Shown here: in pieces, positions 1-12,700 of the stretch | Position numbering within the stretch: the stretch's first letter is position 1 | How the letters are laid out: every line of letters starts with the position of its first letter | Source: Stylonectria norvegica | Lineage: Eukaryota; Ascomycota; Sordariomycetes; Hypocreales; Nectriaceae | Assembly (NCBI GenBank): GCA_014621405.1 | Contig: JAANBC010000059.1 | Span: 1 to 64,000 of the forward strand | Reading direction: 5' to 3' | Length of the DNA: 64,000 nt | Position numbers and translations under genes: made by a program | The notes under the pieces: generated by a model | Told to the model about the DNA's origin: nothing | The model's input: only the letters and a program-made list of their open reading frames with translations | Databases searched by the model: none

Positions 1-705
1 CAGGGCCTATTACTAAGAGACCCCTAGGGTGGTTGTAGGGATGTTTTCGTGGTCGATTTTCATTTTGAAACAAGTGTAGCTTTGGTCTTCCGTACAACGC
101 TAACCCACGCCCGTCAGCCTTCGCCCGCCAACCCGTCTTTCACGACTGGTAAACTCGACGGATTCCGCACAGTGCGTGTGTCAGCCAGCCCGGCGCGGCA
201 AAGGCGGCCTAGACCCTAATTTTCATGGCGTCCCTTACAACAGCAGAGCCATGCGGCGCGGGTGGACGCGGGCGTGTCATCATGGAGCATGGAGACCCGT
301 GGATCTCTTTCTTCTCCAGTTGTACCAAAGCCTACGAATCAAAAGATACGTAAATACTACAATAGCAGGTGAATGTCGGTGAGAAACTTTCTTCCTTCTT
401 TGCGCTCTGTCTCCACCAGCGACATCCATCTCAATTACCGGCCTTGATAACGGTATGTGCAGTCCCAGTCCTCCAGCATCTCACCCCTCCCAACGGCTAT
501 CTTGCCTCTAACAAGCAACTCTTACCTCAGATACGCAACCGACTTGGAAACACAAGCAACCATTGAAGAGCTGGATCTCAATTGAAGTGTTCACTACATC
601 CATCTCGGTCAACAAGGCTCAAGTCTCAAGCCTCACGACCTCTCCATCCACCTCAACCCACTCTCTTCATCAAAGGACTCCCTCACCCACACTCTCACCA
701 TCATC
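1..705. other. Non-coding upstream region of the GMC oxidoreductase gene
   Basis: No supportable gene is seen. The last 150 bases are pyrimidine- and CA-rich and look like a fungal promoter/5' UTR leading to the start at 706. Short open frames here lack a good start context or any recognisable protein. Confidence 0.6.
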
Positions 706-2340
706 ATGACTACCGAGGCCCTTCCCTCGTCGGCCAGCTCCGCCTTCGACTACATCATTGTCGGTGGAGGCACCGCTGGCTGTGTCTTGGCCTCCCGCCT
801 GTCCACCTATCTTCCTGAGCGCAAAATCCTGCTCATCGAGGCTGGACCGTCCGACTTCAACTTGAGCCAGGTCCTCAACCTCCGCGAGTGGCTCAGTCTG
901 CTCGGCGGCGACCTCGACTATGACTACGGCACCACTGAGCAGCCCAATGGCAACAGCCATATCCGCCACTCGCGAGCCAAGGTTCTAGGCGGCTGCTCTT
1001 CTCACAACACCCTCATCTCCTTCAGGCCTTTCAGGCACGACATGGAGCGATGGCAAGCCAAGGGCTGCAAGGGCTGGACCTTTGACACTGTCATGCGCAA
1101 CTGCGACAACCTGCGCAACAAGATTCAGCCTGTTCACGCCCGTCACCGCAACCAGCTGTGCAAGGATTGGATCCAATCTTGCTCCGATGCCATGGGCATT
1201 CCCATCATTCCCGACTTCAACGCTGAAATCGCCTCCAAGGGCCAGCTGACCCAGGGCGCCGGTTTTTTCTCCGTGTCGTACAACCCTGATGACGGCACGC
1301 GAAGCAGCGCCTCAGTCGCTTACATCCACCCGATCCTGCGCGGCGATGAGCGTCGTCCCAACCTCACTGTCTTGACCGAGGCTCACGTCTCCAAGCTCAC
1401 CGTCGAGAACGATGTCGCGACCGGCGTCATTCTCACCCTCAAGTCTGGCGACAAGCGTGTCCTCAAGGCTCGCAAGGAGACTATCCTGTCTGCTGGTGCC
1501 GTCGATACCCCTCGCCTATTGCTGCACTCCGGCATTGGTCCCAGGGCTCAGCTTGAGAGCTTCGGAATCCCCGTTGTCAAGGACATCCCCGGCGTGGGCG
1601 AGAACCTCCTAGACCACCCCGAGAGTATCATCATGTGGGAGCTGAACCGCCCGGTCCCCAGCAACCAGACCACCATGGACTCAGATGCCGGTGTCTTCCT
1701 CCGTCGTGAGCCCACCAACGCGGCCGGCAACGACGGCGATGCTGCCGACATTATGATGCACTGCTACCAGATCCCCTTCACGCTGAACACGGCGCGATTG
1801 GGATATCCCCTGATCAGAGACGGGTATGCTTTCTGCATGACCCCTAACATTCCCCGGCCCCGCTCCCGCGGTCGCATCTATCTGACCTCGGCGGACCCCA
1901 GCGTGAAGCCCGCCTTGGACTTCCGCTACTTCACCGACCCTGAGGGCTACGATGCCGCCACGCTGGTCGCCGGTATCCGAGCCGCTCGCAAAATCGCCGC
2001 GCAAGCCCCCTTCAAGGATTGGCTCAAAGAGGAGGTGGCGCCGGGTCCCAAGGTGCAGACGGACGCCGAGATCAGCGAGTACGCTCGCCGAGTAGCTCAC
2101 ACAGTCTACCACCCCGCAGGCACGACGAAGATGGGCGATATTGAGAACGATGAGATGGCCGTGGTGGATCCCGAGCTCAAGGTCAGGGGCATCGCCAACC
2201 TACGGATCGTCGACGCCGGCGTCTTCCCCGATATGCCAACCATCAACCCCATGGTGACCGTCCTGGCTATTGGAGAGCGCGCAGCGGAGTTGATCGCCCT
2301 AGGAGAAGGATGGAAGCCAGACACCCGACCTCGTCTGTAA
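706..2340 (+). CDS. GMC-family FAD oxidoreductase (choline oxidase/dehydrogenase-like)
   Basis: Intronless 544-residue flavoenzyme of the glucose-methanol-choline family, which oxidises alcohols to aldehydes or acids using FAD. The N-terminal dinucleotide fold IIVGGGTAGCVLASRLS sits at residues 16-32, and KVLGGCSSHN follows near residue 95. The second GMC signature (SAGAVDTPRLLLHSGIGP) is near residue 265. The C-terminal active site carries His469 (in VYHPAGTTKMG) and Asn514 (in TINPMVTV). A His/Asn pair is the arrangement of choline oxidase, so a choline-like or small alcohol substrate is plausible, but the substrate cannot be read from sequence. There is no signal peptide, so the protein is probably cytosolic. 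The ATG at 706 has A at -3. The length is normal for the family. It is transcribed toward the DUF1479 gene; no link to the siderophore genes is shown beyond proximity. Confidence 0.9.
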   Translation: MTTEALPSSASSAFDYIIVGGGTAGCVLASRLSTYLPERKILLIEAGPSDFNLSQVLNLREWLSLLGGDLDYDYGTTEQPNGNSHIRHSRAKVLGGCSSHNTLISFRPFRHDMERWQAKGCKGWTFDTVMRNCDNLRNKIQPVHARHRNQLCKDWIQSCSDAMGIPIIPDFNAEIASKGQLTQGAGFFSVSYNPDDGTRSSASVAYIHPILRGDERRPNLTVLTEAHVSKLTVENDVATGVILTLKSGDKRVLKARKETILSAGAVDTPRLLLHSGIGPRAQLESFGIPVVKDIPGVGENLLDHPESIIMWELNRPVPSNQTTMDSDAGVFLRREPTNAAGNDGDAADIMMHCYQIPFTLNTARLGYPLIRDGYAFCMTPNIPRPRSRGRIYLTSADPSVKPALDFRYFTDPEGYDAATLVAGIRAARKIAAQAPFKDWLKEEVAPGPKVQTDAEISEYARRVAHTVYHPAGTTKMGDIENDEMAVVDPELKVRGIANLRIVDAGVFPDMPTINPMVTVLAIGERAAELIALGEGWKPDTRPRL

Positions 2341-4156
2341 AAAGTGAATGGGAGCGGCGTGGAAAAGATTAAGCAACAGACTGATCAGCGGCGGACCCTT
2401 TTTGGATTTTCGAGCAATGCATAGAACAACGCATTATCTGGGAACAACTACAAGTGAACCCGGGTGGAAAGGCAACCCAGGATATTGAGCACGATATGGC
2501 TAATAGTCCATGAGCATGAAGACACACGAAGATAGTCTAGGTTTAGGCTTGTTAGATATTGGATATACTGAGACGTTGCAGAGATTGCCAACATGCGCGT
2601 ACCAAAGAAGTCTGGAAAATCGATTATCAGCAATTGGGATATTTGACAAGCACATTCACTTCTATCTAAAAGTTATCGCACACGAAAGAAATAATGACCG
2701 AGTTATGTATGACGGGCACTACCTGCGTTGGACGGCGACGGAGTCTCCGGAACATGCCCCACAAATTCGGGAGCCTACAAGTGCGCAAGACGGGATGGCG
2801 GGCCGATGCCCACGCGTAGCGGGCTCCAGCCGCGGGCCTCGGTGCCGAGCGAAAGACGGCGGATAACATGATGAACGAGCCGGCGATACCAAAGCACGCA
2901 TGGTTCGAGAAGAGTAGAATGTCAACATTTATACAATGGCCAGGGACTCCCCCCCCCCCTGAGGATGTAGGAATGCAGCGTGCCGGTTATGCGCGTGATT
3001 GATGGGGGGAACTACGGGATCGGTACCGAGTGTAAAAAAACCCAGGTCAGCGATCAACACCCTGGGATGTTGAATGGTTGGCAGGAATGCTCATCAGCTC
3101 TGCAGAAGTGGTATACACGGGCCGCGGGCACGCGAGACTGCATGCAAGTGAGGTCAAGATAGCGCAATACTACCAGACATGACAATGGATGCGTGTCTAG
3201 ACCTGCCTCCTTGAGCGTTTTGTTTCAGACGGTATCATTTCCAGCAAAGAGAGCGAGAAGGGGGCAAGGTAGCGGGCGACTCAGCCCCAAGATCCCGGCC
3301 CAGGGGCCGTAGGCCGTGAACCCGTCAAACAATCAACCACGACCAGTCGAGGCATGAGCCATGAACCATGAACCATGAACCATGCAACTGAACGTGGAGA
3401 GAGGGACGACGTTACTTGTGAAGGCGAGGGTTAAACGTGTGAAGACAGTTGGGAGTGGGGGAGCAGGCTAATAAGGACTGGGCTGCGGCAACCCGGGGTT
3501 CCCGGGGCGGAGCATCAAGGTCCGAAGGCTTGTTTGGGCGGATGGCAGGCCCGAAAGTCGCTGTAGCGGATCCACTTTGCTTGATACGGAGCAAATCGGA
3601 CACGTTCTAGGTACCTATTACATTCAATAGTTGGCACGGGGAAATCGATTAATCGGAAGTGAGAGAGGATAAGTAGTGAGTCGTGCTATGTACTCTATGC
3701 GGGGGCCGTATATATCTATACACGGGTGACGCCTGTCCCAGATAGAAGAAAGTTTACCTCGTTCATTCATGGTGTAGGTTAAGCTGGGTTCCACGAAGAA
3801 ACCGAGTAGACAGAAGAGAAGGCACACCGAATGAGACGAACGAGCAAACGAACGAACGAAGGAGACGACGCTGTCTATATTGAAAGCCTCGGTCATGCGG
3901 CTCTGAAAACCCTCGATTCTACGGTTGGTCTCACTTCGTACAGTTCGTCTAAAACATCGCCCTTTTCATAACACCCGACCCTTTGCCCATTATACTTCAG
4001 TTGTCTCGACCTCGGAGGTTGATAGCCCGGACGCCCTTGGGGACCTACATACTTGCTATACAACTCGAATAAACTGTTCCCAAGCGGTGAAAACGACGGC
4101 AACTGTATTTACTACCCGGTCAAAAGGCAGAGTCAAGAAGCAAGTTATCTTTCATC
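2341..4156. other. Intergenic region between GMC and DUF1479 genes
   Basis: About 1.8 kb without a credible gene. It contains a 13-base C run near 2949-2961, a short 7-bp tandem repeat (3353-3387) and a GAAC-rich stretch near 3834-3866. The last few hundred bases should be the promoter/5' UTR of the DUF1479 gene. Confidence 0.55.
3353..3387. repeat. 7-bp tandem repeat (CATGAAC)
   Basis: About five head-to-tail copies of a 7-bp unit. The three central copies are identical and the outer two differ by one or two bases. It lies in intergenic DNA; no function is evident. Confidence 0.8.
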
Positions 4157-6328
4157 ATGGCTACGCCGTCGGTTGCGTTGCCACCTCCGCCAGATGAAGA
4201 CTCTGCGCCTGTTGTCTTCGAGCGTGGCCACGGGCTAGCAAAGGAGATCGGGGCAGCAGCTGCCGCCGCCGTAGCAGCTGCAGCTTCAGGGGCGACAGCG
4301 GGTACCATTGCAGCGTATTCTCATGGTAGCGATGGTGGTGGTGATAGTGGATGCGGCCATCTACAACCGGGGATCAATGCAGCGGCACACCACCACACCC
4401 ACGGCGGCCGCATCACCAAAACGCGACGCCACATGACAACTCCTTCTATTACAGCAATACCAACAACAAGGAGAACAACAGCCAGCACACCGCCGCCAAA
4501 AGCGAGATTCATATCGAGCACGAGCACGAGCACGAGTACGACGACGACACCAACACCAACGAGAGCAACCGCAAGTTTGGTGACTCCAGCGGCGACGGCC
4601 GGGGCTCTGGCCTCGGCCCGCCCATCGCCATCGTCAAACACCAAAGCAACAGGATCGACAACTCGAACAGCGACCAGAACAGCCACACCCACAGCCGACA
4701 TGGACCCCCCCGTCCTCTCCTTCTGGGGCCCCGATCCTGTCCCGCTTCCCTCGCGCTTCGCCCGCATCAAGCGCAACCTCATCCGCGGCCACGAAGCCGA
4801 GCTCGAGGCATCCTGGACTCGCCTCATTGCCGCCCTGCGCGCAGATGTTGAGCACATCGAGTGCCTGGGGGCGCATCTCATCCCCTCCATCGAGTTCGCC
4901 GATGTCGACGACCCAGCTCAAACTGCGCGCTTCGGTCGCGACCTCAAGCGTTATGGCGTGGGCGTCATTCGCAAAGTCGTCCCCAAGCCTGACGCCGACG
5001 CCGCCATGCGCGAGACAGTCCAGTACCTCGACAGCAAGCGCCATATCAAGCCGCCCAGGCAAGATCCTACCTGCTTCGATTTCTTCTGGACCCCCGCCCA
5101 AGTACGGTCTCGCGCCCATCCCAACGTCCTATGCGCTCAGCGCTTCATGATGGGCCTCTGGGAGACTAGCCCCGACGATCGACTGGCTACGCGACTGCCC
5201 ATTACATACGTTGACCGGATTCGCATCCATGGAGCCGGCGAGCAGCGGCCCCATGGCATCAACGTCCCTCCCCTCGAACCCCCGCAATCCGCCGATGACT
5301 GGATCTATGCCTTACAATCTTCAGCGGGCATCATCGCCCAAGTCGACAATGGCTCGCTGGAGCGCTGGGAGCCGGACGGATACCAGCAAGCAGGTACCTA
5401 CAACCATATATTCCACGGCCGCTGGGAAGACCACGATCCATGGGAGTGCGCCAGTCGTGTGTCTGCTACCATGGATCTCTACAACGGCTACGCCGCGTGC
5501 ACCATCTTCCGTATGTTCCAAGGCGTCCTGGCGCTTTCTACCATTGAACCAGGCGTGGTCCGCTTATTGCCCTCTCCCAAACTTGCCACGGCATACTACC
5601 TACTACGCCCGTTCTTTAGTCCTCAGTTGTCCCCGCCCGAGTCGCGGAGTGGACCTGAGTGGGAGGCATACCTTGCCCCGGAAAACTGGAAACTTCAGAG
5701 AGACCCAGACACCATCATTCACGGGGCTGTCCCCGGCCATGCCCAGCGCATAACCGAGCATTGGCACCCACATCTCTATCTTAGGGACAGTATGATCACC
5801 CTTCCCACGCTCCAGCCTGGCGACTACATCTTCTGGCACCCCGATCTCCCGTATCACATCTCAAGCAACAACCCAGGCTTGTTGACGCCCAGCAGCAATG
5901 ACGACGACATCAGCATGCTGGTCTATATTCCCGCCGCCCCTCTAACCCAAACTAACGCTCTTTACTTGGCGCGTCAAAGAAAAGCCTTCCAGCGTGGCCA
6001 TCCTGGCCCTGACTTTGACTCTACCGGCCGTGGGACCGTGGTTGAGGATGCCGAGACACGGCCGGGGGAGAAGGACATTGCCGAGTACGGTGGCCCAGCG
6101 GGCTTGCAAGCCATGGGACTGGCACCATGGGAGGTGGCTGCAACGCGCGCTGGCACGCCACCCGGTGACAAACCCAAGTCGAAGGGAGAAGATGTTGAGA
6201 TGGAGGACGGTGTCGAGACCAAGAGCTTGATGAGCACCTCATCGATTAGCCGCGCTGAGGCTGAGGTGGTGCGCCTGGCCAACATTATTCTCTTCCCAGA
6301 TCGATCCATGATGGGGTATTGCGTATGA
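4157..6328 (+). CDS. DUF1479 (YbiU-like) protein with long low-complexity N terminus
   Basis: 723 codons from the ATG at 4157 (ATCATGG context, A at -3). Residues from about 182 onward form a complete DUF1479 domain. It begins FARIKRNLIRGHEAELEASW, then shows IPSIEFADVDD, GVGVIRKVVP, a conserved MFQGVLALSTIEPG block, ATAYYLLRPFF and the late PGDYIFWHPDLPYHI segment. DUF1479 members resemble 2-oxoglutarate/Fe(II) oxygenases in fold; their reaction is not established. Residues 1-181 are Ala-, Ser- and Thr-rich low complexity. An ATG at 4700 would give a 542-residue protein of about normal family length, so the N terminus is uncertain. Another + frame stays open over 4351-4851 with Asn/Ser/His-rich content, so an intron that switches frames is possible. 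The gene is convergent with the NRPS gene, with 3' ends about 390 bp apart. Confidence 0.8.
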   Translation: MATPSVALPPPPDEDSAPVVFERGHGLAKEIGAAAAAAVAAAASGATAGTIAAYSHGSDGGGDSGCGHLQPGINAAAHHHTHGGRITKTRRHMTTPSITAIPTTRRTTASTPPPKARFISSTSTSTSTTTTPTPTRATASLVTPAATAGALASARPSPSSNTKATGSTTRTATRTATPTADMDPPVLSFWGPDPVPLPSRFARIKRNLIRGHEAELEASWTRLIAALRADVEHIECLGAHLIPSIEFADVDDPAQTARFGRDLKRYGVGVIRKVVPKPDADAAMRETVQYLDSKRHIKPPRQDPTCFDFFWTPAQVRSRAHPNVLCAQRFMMGLWETSPDDRLATRLPITYVDRIRIHGAGEQRPHGINVPPLEPPQSADDWIYALQSSAGIIAQVDNGSLERWEPDGYQQAGTYNHIFHGRWEDHDPWECASRVSATMDLYNGYAACTIFRMFQGVLALSTIEPGVVRLLPSPKLATAYYLLRPFFSPQLSPPESRSGPEWEAYLAPENWKLQRDPDTIIHGAVPGHAQRITEHWHPHLYLRDSMITLPTLQPGDYIFWHPDLPYHISSNNPGLLTPSSNDDDISMLVYIPAAPLTQTNALYLARQRKAFQRGHPGPDFDSTGRGTVVEDAETRPGEKDIAEYGGPAGLQAMGLAPWEVAATRAGTPPGDKPKSKGEDVEMEDGVETKSLMSTSSISRAEAEVVRLANIILFPDRSMMGYCV

Positions 6329-6717
6329 TCACGACCTATTTATACCCTCCAGACCAAGGAAGCCTGGAGAGCAAAGCCGCAGATACACAATCCAGCGCTT
6401 TCTGCAACTGCACACCAGCATTTCAACGCATATTCATGAGCGTTGCGGGAGTTACAGCGGGTGTCCCGGCGTAAAACGAACTTATTTTGGATAAACCAAA
6501 CTCTATATCTATAACTGCATTTAGAAGAATCTGCATCTAATATCTAAACCACTTTTTTTTCTTTCTATTCCACACCCATCATCGCTCATCGTTCATACTT
6601 CAAATCTCATCAAGATGGGCAACTATGTCTGACACCAACGCCGCGGCGTCGCTACTCGAAATCTGCTGCCGTGACGCAAAAACACCAATATCGAGTCCGG
6701 AGTCATGGACCGAGGCC
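6329..6717. other. Convergent 3' intergenic region
   Basis: 390 bp between the stop of the DUF1479 gene (+) and the stop of the NRPS gene (-). No gene is seen. It includes T-rich and A-rich segments around 6480-6560 that suit 3' UTRs and polyadenylation. Confidence 0.6.
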
Positions 6718-9700
6718 TCAATGTCTACAGATAACTAGTGCAAGATCGTTAGTGACGGCGGCTTTAGATTTCTTCAGTGAAGCGGCATAAGAACTAACTG
6801 GTATATCGCTCTTCACCACATTTCTCTGCAACCAAGTATCATGCAGATTCTCCGCAGTTTCCTCGGTTGTCAATGGTCCAGCCAGATCCGTCGGAATTAG
6901 CCTGACAGGTCCAATGCTTGCCTCGCTCGTTGTCGGGAGGCTAAGAAAGTTCACAAAGGAGGTCAACTTTACGCCAGTCCAGGCGCTAATCTCCTGAAGA
7001 CCAACATCCGCCCGGCCATCAGAAGATATTGCGTGAATGTCTTGCTGAACAACTGCAGCTATACTCGAGAGAGATCGATTCCTTGCCGCCTCTACCCGTA
7101 GGGGCACTAGCGCTAGCGTTGGGTACATCGACGGGAGATCATGGTCTTCAGCTCTATTCGCGAGATATATTCCAAAGACGACGGTTCCGTACGCGTCATC
7201 TTGAGTTTCGGCAGCGAGGACCTTGGCGTAGGCGGCGAGAAACAAGGACTGAACGCCGATTCCATTTTGCGCGGCAAACTTGCGGATGCGAGTCATCTCC
7301 GGCACCGCGGACTTTTTGAGATATGACACCCGCTCCTTGACCTCAGCCACAGGCGGCTTCTTCGCTGGCTTTTGTGGACAACCTTGCAAGTATTTCGACC
7401 AGAATTCTCTTCTAGAGTCACGGCGGGCTGGTGAAGCTTGTGCAACAGCGAATTTCTTCCAATAGGACAGGCCTTGATCGGAGATTACAGTCTCGGCGTT
7501 CAACAACGCCGAGAACCTTTGCATGAGCGCAGGAAGACTGAAACCATCATACAGAGCATGGTGAATCCGCAGTCGGAACATCCACGTCTTGTCTTCTTGT
7601 CGTGTAATCTGGACTCCTGCCAATACTTGTGAGATACCGGCTGCGTTGAAATCTTGAGAAATTTGTCCCAGCCGCAAATGACGGTCGTTGGCAATGGCCT
7701 GCAGGAACGGGACTTCTCTGGAACGAGTGGCAATGAACCGAGTTCGAAGTAGCGGCACTTCGGAAACAAGCCCATCCCAGGCCGTCTGGATCGTTTCCAG
7801 CTCGAAAGAACTCGCAATGGAGTATGCAAACTCAGGGTAGAAGACAGCCCCTTCTGCGTTTTGCCACGCACTGAGCATGTAAACCTGCATTGGGAGCGCG
7901 GGCAACAGTTCAATTTCCTCCAGTGATAGGCCGGATCCATCGAGGAGTTGATCGATCTTGATGTCTTCTGGTGGAGTCCAAGTATCAGAATCCACAATCA
8001 CTCGAACGTCTGTCTCTCGAGGAAGGATTGCCATGTCGGCCATGTGACCGATGCTTGTCGCTTTGATGAGGTCTTGGGGCCGCAGGTTAATCATCTGCCT
8101 GCGAAGAAGCGATGAGACCTTGATGGCGCTGATGGAATCCAGTCCAAGGTGGTAAAGCGTGTCGGACCTCCTGATGGATGTGATGGGAACGTTTGAAATT
8201 TGGTGTAGAACTTCTCGAATTGCTGACGATGTCGAATCCCATTCTTCAATCTCGGCCGGGACATCTTCCTCCACGGAGGCCTCGTCGGATGTCCAGTCAT
8301 CTTTAATCATCACCGAAGACATTCCACAGATAGACACGCCTCTTTCTTCGAACAACAAGATATCTGACGCGTCCGACGTCATCAGAAACTTCATAATGCC
8401 ATCAAGATCAGCCAACAACTTTTGTGGCCCTTCGCCCAGAGTGCATCGAGGATCGTATGCCACCCTCCAGACGAGGCCATCGCCGAGTGCTTCAGCCTCC
8501 ACGCAAACAGGGTATTCAGTGGACGAAGACCCTTCAATTGACAAGAGCATTGGGTCTGAAGCAGGGCTGCTTGGTGACTTCTGTAGAATGAACAATGTGT
8601 TGAACAATCCTTGCCCTTGCAGATTGGCCGCCAGTTGCGCCTTTCGGAGCGAATAGTTCTGGAACTCGCGAACATCTCCCATATTGTCTTCCAGGTATCG
8701 AAGAAATTCGGCAGGTGAGCCGTGCAGAATACATCGCGAGGCAACTGTGTTCATCGTGGGAAACATCAGGTCTTCCGCTCCGTCAAAGTCGCGGCCGGAA
8801 ACGACGACTCCAAAGGTAACATCAAGGGTCTGCATCTGTTGAGCAAGCATGATTGCCCAAGAGGCTTGACATAACGCCTGCTGGCTGATTGAGTGTTGTT
8901 TGCAAAAACCAGTGATATCGGAAAGACTGATAGTTGACGTCAGTTCTCCTTTTTGGAGTTCGACCTCGGAGTCAGCGGCGGATGACTCGTTCATGGGGAC
9001 AATTGTCGGAGTCACTCCTTGCAGGTATTGCGTCCAGAACTCTTTCGCGTCGAGACCTTCGGCCTCTGATATCTTGGACAGAAAGACTTCGCTGGATGGT
9101 CTTGAAGTACTACTTCCATCATATGCCGGTTGGAGATCCTGATACAACAGACTGAGAGACCATCCGTCATATAGAGCGTGGGCCATGGAGATAATGACGA
9201 ATCTTCGGGAACCGAATGTCGCAAACGACAGTTGAAACAATTTCATCGTTCCTGCTCCATCTCTAGCCAGACGCTTCGACTTTGATGTGATATCGTGAAA
9301 ACCAGCCAAGTCATCCAATTTAGTATGGGAAAAGTCAAGTTCCTGTGCCTTAGAAATAACTTGGCAGTAGGCCATGTCAAGCTCTTGGTCCTCGACTTCG
9401 TAAAAACTAGTCCTCAAGATTGGCGAGCGACCGATAACTTCGGCCCAGGCCGTCTGCAGCTTGAGAAGATTCACAGTCTCGGCAATCTCTAGAATATCAT
9501 GGTTGAAGTATGATTCGAAACTGGACTGAATCATTGCTGCGACCATAGACTCTTGCAATGGTGTAGGCGGGAGTATTGACTCGACGCCGTCCATGTCTAA
9601 GCCCCGTTGTTCCATGTGTTTCCACAACTTATGCTTCACGTTCTGAAGCGCATCGTTTGGCAGATCATCAATCGGAGCAACATTGTCTGCCTTGTCCAGT

Positions 9701-12700
9701 TCAAGGACCATCCGGGCGATGGATTGACAGCGCATAATCTGGGACGGCGCAATCGCAACACCCATCTTCTTGAGTTTTGCCGACAACTTGATGATGTCGA
9801 TACTGTCAAGACCAAGTTCTAAGACCGTCACCCTTTCGGTAACACTCTCTAGCGGAACATCTGCAAGTAGGGCGACTTCTCGTTGGATGGTAATGGCGAG
9901 CTCAGTCCATTCGAAGGAATTCACTTGATCAGACGACAACGGAGCAATCTGAATGCTATCTTGATCATCCAGCAGATCTTCCGCATACACGATTGCAACC
10001 TCGCTGTCTGGGGCTGCTGCCATTGACGAGGCACACGATTCAATCTGGTCAAGCAACTCCTCCAATTCCAGTGAGGTCGCAATATGGCCTTCGGCAGCCA
10101 GTGTCAGCCGAAGCTGGCCGTTGCGAGTGTATACAGCTTCAAGAGCCAGAGGATAGTCAGGACTCGCGTGACTGTCAACGACCTCCCACGGCAACACACT
10201 CTCGGGCTGGGCTGCTTCGATCTGCAAGGCGAAAAGAATGTCAAAAAGAGGCTTGCCTGCCGAGCACCATTTCTGAATGTTCTTGAGGGGGACGTGCTGA
10301 AAGTCAAGCAAGGCCGTGTTGAAGTCATGACATCGGCGGATGAGGGATTCCCACGTCTGCTTCTGGACGGTCTTGGGATAAAAAGGCACCGTGTTGAAGA
10401 GTGGCCCGATGGTCTGCTCGATATCTGGCAACTCGATTGCTCTGCCCGAGACAATGACACCGACATTGACTTGCCTCGCGAGGTAGCTCTGCAACGCCGA
10501 GGTCCATAAAGCCAGGACAACAGCTTGAAGAGTGACATTTTGTAATGAGCGAACGGTCTCCAAAGCAGTCGCAGAGATTGAACGTGTCACCATAACACCT
10601 TCTTTCTGTGGCTTGGAAGTAAGTTGCGGCATTGGCTTGAACCTCGATCCATGGAGATGCTCCTCCCAGAATGGTCTACAATCATCGTATCTCCAGAGTG
10701 GACCATGCATAAGTGCCTCGAGAAATGATGGGCTTGACGGTTCTTTCTCGTGCCGGTATATCGACAACACTCTGTCCAGCATGAGCTTGAGGCTGTTGCC
10801 ATCATATAGCGCGTGGAAAATGCTCATGACAAGTCGACGGGATCGAGGGGTTGTTGTGTGTGTGAGGAGAAATGGCTTGGCAATTGCAGAGGCGTTGTTT
10901 TTGATCCAGTCCGCGTTCCGCTCTTCCAGAAACCGGCGAGCTAGCTCCTCGCTGTCGAAGCACTTTTCTTCCCAGAGAGACTGAGAACTCTTGAAAGCCA
11001 CCTGTATGAAGCCGTCTGTCGTGGGAACGAACGCAGTCCTAAGGATGGCCTCTGATTTCACCAGCCCTTCCCATGCCGCACGCAGACGTTCTAAGGACGT
11101 ATCGTAACGAAGTTCCAGCTCAAAAGTGTTGAAGTAGGCATCTAGCCTATCGCTCGTCATGGTTCTGGAGATTATACCCTGTTGAAGAGGAGAGCACGGC
11201 GCGATGTACTCGATATCCCTCGGCTTCACCCCAAGGTCACGACAGACCAATGCGCGATATTTATGGCTATGAGCCTGTACGGCCTGTCTGGCTTCCCTGA
11301 TAAGCTTGTCTTGCCGTTTTGAGATCTTCTTTGTCAAGGCGTTTGCAAGATCGGCGACCACAGGATACTTCAGCAGTATAGCGGGTGAGGCAGATGGGAA
11401 GCCACGGTCTTTGAGCAGAGAAGATAGCCTCAGGGCAGTGATAGAATCCACGCCAACGTCGAAGATGCTCGTCAACGGTGACAAGTCCTCTGCCTTGCTG
11501 TTGCTAAAATCGGCGAGAATCCTGACCAACTTCTTCATGTTCTCGTTAGCAAGACGAGAAACCGGTGCCGCAGCGGCAGCGTTCAGTTCCACTAGCATTT
11601 CGTGGGATAGCTCGCTAAACAGTCTCTTGAGGTCCTTGACTTCAGCCTTGTTATTGGGAGAAAGTGGGATGAATGGTAACGAGAAGATGTAAGTCGGCAC
11701 CATGTATCCTGGGAGCCTGGCGCGGCAAGCCTCCTTGGCTTTTGCACTCAAGCCTTCGCTGTCTGGGAGGATACGGAGCTCTCCCGCGTAAGTTTCCTGG
11801 CCAACAATGAATGAAACAAGTACGTCCTTGCCGCTTGTCCCATGGTGCGTTACAATAGTAGCCGTATCGCGAATCTCGTCCACGTCGGTGCGAATGGTAT
11901 GGTCGATCTCGGCAATCTCCAAACGCTGTCCGCGGAGCTTGACTTGATCATCAGCTCGGCCGAGGAAGTCGAAGCAACCATCATGGAGCATCCGCACTAG
12001 ATCTCCTGTTCTGTAGATTCTCTCACCAAACTCTGCGAGAACCGGGAACCTCTCTTCGGTAAGTTCTGGACGATGTAAATACCCCTTGCCTACGAGCTTG
12101 CCCGAGACACAGAGTTCGCCCACTCCACCACGGACCACGGGTATCTCAGTCCCTTGACGGAAAACATACGAGCCCACGTTGGGAAACTGTTGCCCGATAT
12201 TGCTGGGCCGGCCGTTAATAGGAACGCGTTGGTACATTGTGACTCCAATAGTTGCCTCCGTTGGGCCATAGGCGTTGTGAATCACGGCCTTGGGCCCCCA
12301 GATGTCGAGGATTTCTTGCTTTAGCTGTTCACCTCCCGTGATAAAGACGCCACGGCAGAGGCTTGGCACTTCATCTGGGTGTGTCAGACGAGCGAGACTG
12401 GGTGTTAAGTCGATATGTGTAATATCGAGCCGACTAATACTACCAGTCAGGTCGTCCAAGATGAGATCCTTTGGGGCTGCTACGACAGCTATTCCCACGG
12501 ACCAACTCCAGTACTGCTCCAGAACGGAAACATCGAAATGCAGGGCGGCGAACTGTAGCCAGCGCGAGGTCTCATCCCAGTGGCCCTTGAAGAGTTCTTG
12601 GAAAGCCATCATTGCTTGCACGGCGTTGTCGTGGGTGATCTCGCATCCTTTGGGAGTTCCCGTAGTGCCGGAAGTATACAAGCAATAGCAAGTGTCTGAC

